Below are positions 6,683 to 13,175 of a stretch of DNA of 13,175 nucleotides, one piece after another. How positions within the stretch are numbered: the first letter of the stretch is position 1; each line of letters starts with the position of its first letter. Source of the stretch: an uncultured Maribacter sp. Lineage in GTDB: Bacteria > Bacteroidota > Bacteroidia > Flavobacteriales > Flavobacteriaceae. The notes under the pieces were generated by a model, which saw only the letters and a program-made list of their open reading frames with translations, was not told where the DNA came from and ran no database searches. The position numbers were made by a program, and so were the translations under genes. The DNA is taken from positions 1 through 13,175 of the forward strand of contig CAJQMW010000300.1 in NCBI GenBank assembly GCA_905479535.1. Reading direction: 5' to 3'.

Positions 6683-7537
6683 CTAATTTAAATACTTATC
6701 CGAATATACTCTAGTAAAGTGCGCGCCGAAAAATAAAATCAGGCTTGAATAGGACACCCATAGCATCACTAAGATTATAGACCCTGCCGCGCCGTAAGTT
6801 GATCCAGGTTCTGCCTTGCCGAAATAGAAAGCTAAGGCATATTTACCGTTTAGAAATAAAAACGCCGTAAGGGCAGCCCCTATTTTTACCGCTTTCCATG
6901 GTACCCGTGTACTGGGTAAATATTTGAACATAGCCCCGAACAATAGGTATATAAAGCCCAAGGACAACAGGATATCCAGTGCAAAACTGAGTTCCAGCAG
7001 GCCTTCCGGCATCAATCGGGAAAGCTGTCTTGAAAAGGCGGACAAAAATGACGTGAGTACAAAACTGATCAATAACAAGAATCCAAAAATCAGTATGAAA
7101 CCAAAGCTTTTCAACCGCATAAAAAGTGTTGCCAAAATCTCATTGGAATAGCCAGGTTTCACCTCCCATATTTCGTTGAACGCATTCTGTAACTGATAAA
7201 AAACCCCAGTGGCACCATATATCAAAACCCCTACCCCTAAAATAGTGGCTACAATAGAAGTGTTCTCGCTTCCCCTATCTGAAATCATTTCTTGAATGGA
7301 TTGCGCGGTTTCCGGTCCCATTGCCGCGGCTATTTCATTAAAAAGTTCGCCGCGAACAATCTCCCTGCCCCAAATAGAACCAACCAATTCTAAAATCAAT
7401 ATTAATAGACCAGGTAAAGAAAGGATTGCGTAATAGGCGATTACTGCGCTCAATTGGAAGGGGTTCCTTGAAATCCATGAAAAGTAGGTGGATTTCAATA
7501 ATTTTGGTAAATGCTTCAACTTGAACTTCTCTGTCAC
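6683..7537 (-). CDS. YihY/BrkB-family inner membrane protein
   Basis: A 284-residue polytopic membrane protein of the YihY/virulence factor BrkB family. About six hydrophobic segments can be seen, near residues 29-51, 94-116, 143-167, 182-203, 216-238 and 250-272. Family landmarks are A-Y-Y-A-I-L-S-L-P at 34-42, F-N-E-I-W-E-V-K-P at 120-128, Y-L-P-S-T-R-V-P-W at 206-214 and Y-G-A-A-G-S at 248-253. The molecular function of the family is unresolved; the old RNase BN label for E. coli YihY is not supported. The only suitable start is GTG (7537), because no in-frame ATG precedes the first membrane segment and the frame is closed at 7592-7594. It lies 54 nt downstream of the EEP-domain gene and is probably expressed with it. 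Confidence 0.88.
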   Translation of the reverse strand: MTEKFKLKHLPKLLKSTYFSWISRNPFQLSAVIAYYAILSLPGLLILILELVGSIWGREIVRGELFNEIAAAMGPETAQSIQEMISDRGSENTSIVATILGVGVLIYGATGVFYQLQNAFNEIWEVKPGYSNEILATLFMRLKSFGFILIFGFLLLISFVLTSFLSAFSRQLSRLMPEGLLELSFALDILLSLGFIYLLFGAMFKYLPSTRVPWKAVKIGAALTAFLFLNGKYALAFYFGKAEPGSTYGAAGSIILVMLWVSYSSLILFFGAHFTRVYSDKYLN

Positions 7538-7591
7538 TGTAAAAACTGATTTTTTTATTAATAAATTTTGGAATGGGATAACGCCTTTAAG

Positions 7592-8668
7592 TCAATTTTT
7601 TTCATTCTTTTTCTCCTGCCCCTCCTCAATTTGTTCATAGGCCTTTTTCAATTGCTCTTTTGATGGTGGTGGTAGCACTTGTTCTTTGGCCAATTCAGGC
7701 TCATAGGTGAGTTCTGCGTAAAAGGGAAAGTGATCGGATCCGATGGAAGCCCCACGATATACCTTCTTAATCCTGAAATCTGCCGACGTAAAAACATGGT
7801 CCAACGGCCAACGCATAACCCAACTTTTAGCATTGTAAGTACTATATAATCCCCTTCCTTTTCTCATATCCAAAAGTCCACTTACCTTTTGGAATAATTC
7901 AGTAGTCTCTGACCACGCCACATCGTTAAAATCTCCCAGAACTATGACCGGCAGTTCAGAATCTCGTGAATGCTTAGCAATTTTCATCATTTCAGCATCT
8001 CGATCTACCGAGGATGGATTATGCTGGGGAGTTGGTGGTGCTGGATGAATAGTAAAAAGTTGAATCGTATCCTTGGAGTTTAGTATCAATTGTGAGTGTA
8101 TGGAGGGAATCGTATCCTCTATCATATATCTTACTTGGGGTTCATGTAATTTCAGTTTTGAAAATAGCAACATCCCGTAAGTATTATCCAAAGGTACTTC
8201 CACCTTATACTCATAATGTTTGTCCAGCTCGGTACTCAATGAACGTATCCATTCTTTGTTCGTTTCGGTGAACAATAGTACGTCAGCATCATTGGCACGA
8301 ATATCCGATAGTAGCGATTGTTTGTCTTCGTTTTTTTGTAAGACGTTGGCGGTGTAAATACTTAAATCCTTCGTATTATTAGGAGAAGCGTCATGCGCTT
8401 CAAATTTTGCAAATGCCGTGTAGGGGAAGATTTTGTAGCCTTGAAAAAGAAAACATCCACTTAGTACCACAACGAAAATATAATCGGTTTTACTTTTAAT
8501 ATCAAATCCTATGAAATAGGTCAGCAATGCTATCATGGTCAACAAGGTCAATTGAAGGTGGGGAAAATCAAATATCCGCACGTACCATTCGTTGGTGGAG
8601 ATATACGGGAAAATCGTAAGTATGATTGCAATGACCCCGAAGAGACGAAGAAAAATCTTTAATTTCAT
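7592..8668 (-). CDS. membrane-anchored endonuclease/exonuclease/phosphatase (EEP) domain protein
   Basis: A 358-residue protein with three N-terminal hydrophobic segments (about 7-25, 38-56 and 62-80) followed by a metal-dependent EEP (DNase I/exonuclease III-like) domain at about 100-322. The core residues are present: N108 (T-A-N-V), E135 (F-T-E-T-N), H208 (I-H-P-A-P-P), D246 and N248 (L-G-D-F-N-D), D290-H291, and D312-H313 in G-S-D-H-F-P. With three membrane segments the domain probably faces the periplasm or outside, so the substrate may be a nucleic acid, a phospholipid or a phosphate ester; the sequence does not say which. The tail (about 323-358) is proline-rich then highly charged and lies outside the domain. 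It is the first gene of a likely two-gene unit with the YihY-family gene. Confidence 0.87.
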   Translation of the reverse strand: MKLKIFLRLFGVIAIILTIFPYISTNEWYVRIFDFPHLQLTLLTMIALLTYFIGFDIKSKTDYIFVVVLSGCFLFQGYKIFPYTAFAKFEAHDASPNNTKDLSIYTANVLQKNEDKQSLLSDIRANDADVLLFTETNKEWIRSLSTELDKHYEYKVEVPLDNTYGMLLFSKLKLHEPQVRYMIEDTIPSIHSQLILNSKDTIQLFTIHPAPPTPQHNPSSVDRDAEMMKIAKHSRDSELPVIVLGDFNDVAWSETTELFQKVSGLLDMRKGRGLYSTYNAKSWVMRWPLDHVFTSADFRIKKVYRGASIGSDHFPFYAELTYEPELAKEQVLPPPSKEQLKKAYEQIEEGQEKKNEKN

Positions 8669-8771
8669 TATTTATCGGTCTACGATAAAGATACCTTTTC
8701 TTTAATTATACATTTGCTCGTAAAGAATTAATGTTCGCTCTACCCCTTTTGTCCTCACCCATTCAACACCA

Positions 8772-8802
8772 TTGTTTTTTTCGAATAAGCACTCATAATT
8801 TG
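8772..8802 (+). promoter_or_regulatory. possible Bacteroidota-type promoter
   Basis: TTG (8772-8774) and TAATTTG (8796-8802), separated by 21 nt, resemble the Bacteroidota -33/-7 pattern TTTG / TAnnTTTG, but both boxes are imperfect. The pair lies about 45 nt upstream of the kinase-like gene, inside the 179-nt divergent spacer (8669-8847). An alternative -7 box, TACATTTG at 8709-8716, matches the consensus exactly but lacks a -33 box. This is pattern matching only. Confidence 0.25.
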
Positions 8803-8847
8803 TTTTGGCAGTAACCATGCATCACTTTTTATTTCTATATTCTGGCC

Positions 8848-10119
8848 ATGAAAAAATGGATCATTGGCATCTTACTTTGCCTGTTACTTTTTATAGTTCT
8901 GGTGTACACAGCGGTCTCATCTACCGAAAAAGAATTTTCTACCTGTGTTTTAACCGATAACAGGGAAATGGACTCCATAAATTTCAAGGAGCATGATTCC
9001 GTCCTTCTAACGGCCAGTACGCTATATGAAGGAAATTTTATTAAGGAGGTAATGCAGGGTGAACAATATCGCGACGCTTGGGCAGCACCCATAAAAGTTC
9101 CCATAGTATTTCTGGATACGTTACTAGGAGGAATGGAAATCATTAAAGAAGGCGGAGGTAAACAGACCCATAGCTTAAAATTAAAATCCAAAAATGGACA
9201 TGTCTATTCTTTGCGCAGTATCAATAAAGACCCTAAACCCCTTGTCCCCGATTTGGCGCGGACACTTGGACTGGAAAATATCATCGTTGACGGTATTTCC
9301 GCTCAGCACCCCTATGCAGCCGTCGTAGTGGCACGCTTGGCCGAAAAAGCCAACATACTCCACACCGACCCTCAAATCGTTTTCGTACCGAAACAAACCG
9401 TGCTAAAGGATTTCAACCAAAAATTCGGCAATAGGCTCTATCTACTGGAACATGAAACAAACAGTGGTGCCAATTGGACGGACTTCAACAATGTTTTGGA
9501 TATTGCGGATACCGAGGACCTACAAAAATTAAAATTGGAACTAGGCGATAAAATTTCTATTGATAAAACCGCACTGGTACGTGCAAGGTTATTCGACATA
9601 CTTATTGGAGACTGGGACAGGCATACCAAGCAGTGGGGATGGGTAGTAGTAGAGAATGGGAATAGGTTTGAAGCTATTCCCATTCCGGGAGATCGGGACA
9701 ACGCTTTTTTTAATCTAGAAGGTATCCTACCAAATATAATAGCGAACAAGCACCTGTTGCCAGGCCTACAGTCTTTTGAAAAGGAAATTGATTATTTACC
9801 CGGCCTTGTTATGCCGTTCGACATCTATTTTCTGCAAAATGTTCCAAAGGAAGTCTTTGCAATGGAAGCCCGAAAGCTACAAAATTTGCTTACCGATGAT
9901 GTTTTGAAAGAAAGCCTACGTATTTGGCCCAAAGAAATTTACAATCTGGACGGAGAAGCCATTTATAGCATTGTGAAACATAGAAGAGATCAATTGCAGG
10001 AATACGCCATCAGATTTCAGGAAATCCTGACCGAAAAGAAGCTTTTGACGGAGCCTCTTAAAGGGTCCGATGGTGAACAATTCCCGCAAGATTTATTACG
10101 ATGTTTTGACTGCTTCTAA
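8848..10119 (+). CDS. membrane-anchored atypical-kinase-like protein (GDWDRH/DRD motifs)
   Basis: A 423-residue protein with an N-terminal hydrophobic segment (about 4-24) that would act as signal anchor or signal peptide, so the rest should be extracytoplasmic. I recognise the body as a Bacteroidota domain that, as I recall, also occurs fused to calcineurin-like phosphoesterase and outer-membrane surface-antigen domains. Its motifs are G-G-G-K-Q-T at 102-107, Y-S-L-R-S-I-N-K-D-P at 120-129, S-A-Q-H-P-Y-A-A at 151-158, I-G-D-W-D-R-H-T-K-Q-W at 253-263 and P-I-P-G-D-R-D-N-A-F at 278-287. The layout (Lys127, then D-R-H, then D-R-D) recalls atypical kinases: FAM20C has G-N-M-D-R-H, and HipA and CotH have related D-x-H and D-x-D motifs. 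The usual metal-binding Asn is Gln262. Kinase activity is inferred. It has no operon partner. Confidence 0.6.
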   Translation: MKKWIIGILLCLLLFIVLVYTAVSSTEKEFSTCVLTDNREMDSINFKEHDSVLLTASTLYEGNFIKEVMQGEQYRDAWAAPIKVPIVFLDTLLGGMEIIKEGGGKQTHSLKLKSKNGHVYSLRSINKDPKPLVPDLARTLGLENIIVDGISAQHPYAAVVVARLAEKANILHTDPQIVFVPKQTVLKDFNQKFGNRLYLLEHETNSGANWTDFNNVLDIADTEDLQKLKLELGDKISIDKTALVRARLFDILIGDWDRHTKQWGWVVVENGNRFEAIPIPGDRDNAFFNLEGILPNIIANKHLLPGLQSFEKEIDYLPGLVMPFDIYFLQNVPKEVFAMEARKLQNLLTDDVLKESLRIWPKEIYNLDGEAIYSIVKHRRDQLQEYAIRFQEILTEKKLLTEPLKGSDGEQFPQDLLRCFDCF

Positions 10120-10260
10120 AGATTGTTGTTTGCGTTTCTTCTTTCTGCTTTTTAAATAGCGATAACCCAAATACCCGAACTGGGCACCTACTAATAATAA
10201 CTTCATTCGCTTTCCAGTAACAAATAATTTTGCCAGACTTAAAATTGGAGTAACCTTCAT
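10096..10260 (-). CDS. 54-aa basic single-helix membrane protein
   Basis: A small reading frame with ATG at 10260 and TAA at 10096-10098, encoding 54 residues. It begins M-K-V-T-P-I-L-S-L-A-K-L, has a hydrophobic stretch at about residues 20-34 (L-L-L-V-G-A-Q-F-G-Y-L-G-Y), then a strongly basic tail (K-S-R-K-K-K-R-K) at about 37-44. By the positive-inside rule the tail would be cytoplasmic. The last 24 nt overlap the 3' end of the kinase-like gene on the other strand. Without it the region to 10476 would be an unusually long empty stretch. No RNA-binding or toxin family was recognised. It could be a conserved flavobacterial small protein; conservation was not tested. Confidence 0.5.
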   Translation of the reverse strand: MKVTPILSLAKLFVTGKRMKLLLVGAQFGYLGYRYLKSRKKKRKQQSLEAVKTS

Positions 10261-10280
10261 AATTTCATTTTTCTAAAAAT

Positions 10281-10293
10281 ATGGTCCGACCAT
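10281..10293. promoter_or_regulatory. 13-bp perfect palindrome, possible operator
   Basis: ATGGTC-C-GACCAT is a perfect 6+1+6 inverted repeat. It lies 21 nt upstream of the small minus-strand gene and 184 nt upstream of the M1 peptidase start, a position where a dimeric regulator could act on either. The core TGGTC-n-GACCA is the form bound by GntR-family FadR-type proteins in Proteobacteria; assigning such a regulator here would be speculation. Confidence 0.3.
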
Positions 10294-10476
10294 CTAATTG
10301 CCTGACCCTAATCGTTCGAAAATTACCCCGTTACCATCAATCCCCATATAGATTTCGAAATTTTCGGATTACCGGTAGCATAGGAAATCTGATTTAAAGG
10401 GACAAATTCATCAATCCGAAATCACTTAATATTTGGTTTTTTAATTACTAAATTGCCCATTCCAAATTACAACTTC
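10294..10476. other. divergent upstream region of the M1 peptidase gene
   Basis: There is no gene in this spacer. It contains the perfect palindrome ATTTCGAAAT (10352-10361), an inverted pair TTTCGGATT (10362-10370) and AATCCGAAA (10413-10421) 42 nt apart, and a direct repeat CATCAATCC (10335-10343 and 10409-10417). TAATATTTG (10427-10435) is close to, but not, a TAnnTTTG promoter box. The symmetry may mark regulator sites for the M1 peptidase gene; nothing shows this directly. Confidence 0.3.
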
Positions 10477-12075
10477 ATGAAAAGTCCTCACTTGAGAAAT
10501 TATCTCATCCCATTTATTTTCGTTGTTTCCTCTTTTGCGGAAATCTGTGCCCAAGATATATACCAAAGGAATTCATCTGCGGATGTACAAGGGTATGTTT
10601 TTGCACTTACCTTAAACGATGCTAATAATCAAATAAAGGGAGAAACCGAAATCTCCGTAACGTTTGGGGAAGCTATAAATGAGTTTACATTGGACTTAAT
10701 AGCAAAGACCGGAGAATACGGGATGACCGTTGATAAAGTCCTGGAGGATGACCGTATAATCGATTACCGTTATGTAGACAACAAAATCAGAATTCAACCA
10801 ACTTCATCTACAACCAAGGACAGGACCTATACAATTCACTATCACGGAATTCCCGAAAGAGGTTTGGTCATAGATACCACTAAATTTGGACAGCGTTCCT
10901 TCTTTGGAGATAACTGGCCAAATTTAGCTCGGCATTGGTTACCGTCCGTGGACCATCCTTACGACAAGGCGAGCATTGAGTTCAAGGTTACTGCTCCGAG
11001 TCATTATGACGTAGTTGCCACTGGTGAAAAAGTGGAGGAAAGTTATTTGGGTGATGGCTATAAGTTGACTACGTATAAAGAACCGGCTCCGGTGGCCATG
11101 AAAGTTGTTACCATTGGAGTGACGAAATTCGCCAGCAAACAATTGGAAGAAGTTTATGATGTTCCAGTATCGGCCTGGGTGTATCCAGAAAACAGACTGG
11201 ATGGATTCCACGATTACGCTGTGGCATCTAAAGTGCTGAAATACTTTATTGACAAGGTAGGACCATATTCATATGCCAAGCTGGCCAACATGCAGGCAAA
11301 AACCCAGTGGGGCGGTCTGGAAAATGCAGGTAACATCTCCTATTTTGAAAATTCGGTTACCGGAAAAAATGAGGTTGAAGGATTGATTGCGCATGAAATA
11401 GCCCACCAGTGGTTCGGGAATTCCGCCAGTGAGAACGATTGGAACCACGTTTGGCTCAGTGAAGGTTTTGCCACGTATTTTGCCATTCTGTACCAAGAAG
11501 AAATTTACGGAAACGAAAAAAGAAAAGAGGAGCTCGCCTTGGACCGAAAACAAATTATTGACTATTACCGTAAAAACCCTTCTCCCATCGTAGACCCAAG
11601 TATTTTAGACCCATTGAAAGTATTGAGTACAAATACGTATCAAAAAGGGGGCTGGGTACTGAATATGTTACGTCATCGTTTAGGTGATGAAATTTTTTGG
11701 GAAGGAGTACGGCAATACTATAGGACCTATCAGAATTCAAATGCTATGACCGTGGATTTTCAAAATGTCATGGAAAACGTCTCCGGAGAAAATTTAAACG
11801 ATTTCTTTCAGCAATGGATTTTTACAAAAGGCTATCCAGAAATTAATTGGAACTGGAAGTATAGCGGGGGAAAACTAAGAATTTCCATAGCACAACTCCA
11901 AAAGCATTATACGTTTAAATTCCCACTGGAAATTGAAATCAAAATAGGTGAAACAGTCCAAATAGAAAAAGTTCAAGTCGAGGAAAAATCGCAGGAATTT
12001 GAAATCGACTTGAGTTCTAGACCAGATGAAGTTAAACTTGATCCTGAACTTTGGCTTTTATACGAGGTAAAATAA
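10477..12075 (+). CDS. secreted M1-family metallo-aminopeptidase
   Basis: A 532-residue gluzincin aminopeptidase. The N-terminus M-K-S-P-H-L-R-N followed by hydrophobic sequence to I-C-A-Q (about residues 1-26) is a signal peptide, so the enzyme should be periplasmic, surface-exposed or secreted. The zinc site is H306-E307-I-A-H310 with E329 (W-L-S-E-G-F-A-T). G-G-L-E-N at 279-283 is the substrate-anchoring motif, usually G-A-M-E-N, and Tyr388 in T-N-T-Y-Q-K-G-G is the likely transition-state tyrosine. The beta-rich N-terminal domain and the catalytic domain are present, but the large C-terminal helical domain of PepN-type enzymes is absent, replaced by about 80 residues of beta-type sequence. 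ATG 10477 is preferred over TTG 10453 because it starts directly at the signal peptide. Peptide uptake is the likely role. Confidence 0.9.
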   Translation: MKSPHLRNYLIPFIFVVSSFAEICAQDIYQRNSSADVQGYVFALTLNDANNQIKGETEISVTFGEAINEFTLDLIAKTGEYGMTVDKVLEDDRIIDYRYVDNKIRIQPTSSTTKDRTYTIHYHGIPERGLVIDTTKFGQRSFFGDNWPNLARHWLPSVDHPYDKASIEFKVTAPSHYDVVATGEKVEESYLGDGYKLTTYKEPAPVAMKVVTIGVTKFASKQLEEVYDVPVSAWVYPENRLDGFHDYAVASKVLKYFIDKVGPYSYAKLANMQAKTQWGGLENAGNISYFENSVTGKNEVEGLIAHEIAHQWFGNSASENDWNHVWLSEGFATYFAILYQEEIYGNEKRKEELALDRKQIIDYYRKNPSPIVDPSILDPLKVLSTNTYQKGGWVLNMLRHRLGDEIFWEGVRQYYRTYQNSNAMTVDFQNVMENVSGENLNDFFQQWIFTKGYPEINWNWKYSGGKLRISIAQLQKHYTFKFPLEIEIKIGETVQIEKVQVEEKSQEFEIDLSSRPDEVKLDPELWLLYEVK

Positions 12076-12077
12076 AT

Positions 12078-12109
12078 GATGTTATTCCTAATTCAAAGCA
12101 ACATCTTTT
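12078..12109. terminator. possible bidirectional terminator between convergent genes
   Basis: GATGTT (12078-12083) and AACATC (12100-12105) form a 6-bp stem with a 16-nt loop. A-rich sequence lies to the left and TTTT to the right, as expected for termination from either side. It sits between the convergent M1 and metallopeptidase genes and overlaps the 3' end of the latter. The stem is short and AT-rich, so this is tentative. Confidence 0.3.
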
Positions 12110-13158
12110 GTTACAACACCGTGAATAAACTCCATCTTCTTGATCACAGCCTTTGATATTACGAAAGGATATACATCCGCGATACCCATAGAACGATTAA
12201 CGCTGTTAATTGCAAAAAATAGAGGAATAGCCTTACTCACGATTTTTTTGAAACTAAGTTCATTGTAAGGGTCAAAAGCAGATTTCATTTTCATATGCTT
12301 TTTATTGGATAGATCCGGCTTCACCTTAATACCGAAATAATAAGCGGTTTCCAAGGTATCTAAAATATGAAGATAGTGTGCCCAAGTCTCGGCCCAGTCC
12401 TCCCATGGGTGGGAAGAAGCATACTTACTTATAAAGTTTTTCCGCCACTTTTTTTGTGGACCGTTTTTATAATAATCCTTGAGGGCCTGGCCATAGGAAG
12501 GTCGCTCATCTCCAAACACTTGTCTGAAATCATCCAATATTTTTTCATCCGAAAATATAAGTCGCTCCCAATAGTAATGCCCCACTTCATGTCGAAAATG
12601 ACCTATCAAGGTTCTATAACGCTCGTTCATATCGCGTTTCATTTGTTCGCGCAATACAGAATCGGCCTCGGACAGCAATATCGTTACAACCCCATTGGCA
12701 TGACCGGTCATGATAGTTTTTGCATTAGCACCTGCCCCTTTTCGCGACAAAAAGTCAAAACATAAACCGTTCTCCGTATATAATTTGCTTTGGACAGGCA
12801 GGGATAGTTTCTGAAGTTGGTATATTAATCTGTGTTTGGCGACTTCTATCCGCTTCCATTTTTTGAGATTTTTTTTTATGCCTAAATCCGGAATAGTCCT
12901 ATTTAGTTTACAGGCGGTACAAAAACCTGTAGCATCCGTCTTCGGAACCAACCAGTTACAGGCATTGTATTCATGATTTTTGCAGTAAGTAAACCGGTGT
13001 GAACCTGCTTTGGGTATTGTCCAATCCGCTAAATCCGGTCCTAGGGCAACCAAGTCGAAAGTGCTGTCCAGATAGCCGAGATGATAGCCACATTGTTCAC
13101 AAGTGTCATTTTCAAAGAATAGGGGATGGTTACAATTCTGGCACTGAAATAACTTCAT
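12088..13158 (-). CDS. zinc-ribbon putative zinc-binding metallopeptidase (Peptidase_Mx type)
   Basis: A 356-residue protein with an N-terminal zinc ribbon (C6, C9, C20, C23), a second Cys cluster (C59, C67, C80, C83) and a metallopeptidase-like core. The zincin motif is H190-E191-V-G-H194 in F-R-H-E-V-G-H-Y-Y-W. W-E-D-W-A-E-T-W-A-H-Y at 252-262 likely supplies the third ligand (E256 or a neighbour). The architecture matches the family annotated as zinc-ribbon plus putative zinc-binding metallopeptidase (PF10005/PF15887 as I recall). No signal peptide or membrane segment is seen, so it should be cytoplasmic, unlike the M1 enzyme beside it. The substrate is unknown and I know of no characterised member. 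The gene converges on the M1 gene with a 12-nt gap. ATG 13158 is followed at once by the first Cys pair, which supports this start. Confidence 0.85.
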   Translation of the reverse strand: MKLFQCQNCNHPLFFENDTCEQCGYHLGYLDSTFDLVALGPDLADWTIPKAGSHRFTYCKNHEYNACNWLVPKTDATGFCTACKLNRTIPDLGIKKNLKKWKRIEVAKHRLIYQLQKLSLPVQSKLYTENGLCFDFLSRKGAGANAKTIMTGHANGVVTILLSEADSVLREQMKRDMNERYRTLIGHFRHEVGHYYWERLIFSDEKILDDFRQVFGDERPSYGQALKDYYKNGPQKKWRKNFISKYASSHPWEDWAETWAHYLHILDTLETAYYFGIKVKPDLSNKKHMKMKSAFDPYNELSFKKIVSKAIPLFFAINSVNRSMGIADVYPFVISKAVIKKMEFIHGVVTKDVALN

Positions 13159-13175
13159 GGTCGTTGCTTAACAAA

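Noticed and set aside
8848..10119. HipA toxin of a HipBA toxin-antitoxin system
   Set aside because: No HipB-like regulator is adjacent, and the protein has an N-terminal membrane or export segment, which HipA lacks.
10453..10476. TTG 10453 as start of the M1 peptidase
   Set aside because: It would put eight residues before a normal signal peptide that begins directly at ATG 10477.
12367..12765. 132-codon open frame on the plus strand inside the metallopeptidase gene
   Set aside because: It is antisense to the conserved HExxH region; its hydrophobic stretches are complements of that coding sequence and not an independent protein.

Overview
The window comes from a member of the Bacteroidota, most likely a marine flavobacterium (Flavobacteriaceae). 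Three things point there. The arginine cluster uses an N-acylornithine carbamoyltransferase of the Bacteroides/Xanthomonas type (argF') instead of ordinary OTCase. Starts are preceded by A-rich sequence, not a purine Shine-Dalgarno. Several proteins (M1 peptidase, zinc-ribbon metallopeptidase, 'GDWDRH' kinase-like protein) have the character of flavobacterial families. The genus cannot be fixed from sequence alone.

Region 1 (1-6664, + strand) is the downstream part of an arginine biosynthesis operon: the 3' end of a proC-like reductase, argD, argF', an SDR-family oxidoreductase, argB, argE and argH. The pathway runs acylglutamate -> acylglutamyl phosphate (ArgB), acylglutamate semialdehyde -> acylornithine (ArgD), acylornithine -> acylcitrulline (ArgF'), acylcitrulline -> citrulline (ArgE), and argininosuccinate -> arginine + fumarate (ArgH). 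The acylglutamyl-phosphate reductase (argC), argininosuccinate synthase (argG) and the acyltransferase are not in the window and may lie upstream. The SDR gene is packed between argF' and argB with almost no spacing. Two wider gaps, before argD and before argH, hold non-coding repeats: imperfect hairpins, and a 70-bp run of degenerate heptanucleotides arranged as an inverted repeat.

Region 2 (6683-8668, - strand) holds a YihY/BrkB-family membrane protein and, upstream of it on the same strand, a membrane-anchored endonuclease/exonuclease/phosphatase (EEP) domain protein. They are 54 nt apart and may be co-transcribed. They converge on argH.

Region 3 (8848-13158) holds single genes that appear to act mainly at or outside the membrane. 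These are a membrane-anchored protein with an atypical-kinase-like signature (GDWDRH...DRD), a 54-aa basic one-helix membrane protein on the opposite strand whose 3' end overlaps it, a secreted M1 aminopeptidase, and a convergent zinc-ribbon metallopeptidase that looks cytoplasmic. No tRNA, rRNA, CRISPR array, insertion sequence or prophage gene was seen. The points most worth following are the kinase-like protein, the SDR inside the arginine operon, the non-canonical specificity residue in ArgF', and the heptad-phased repeat.
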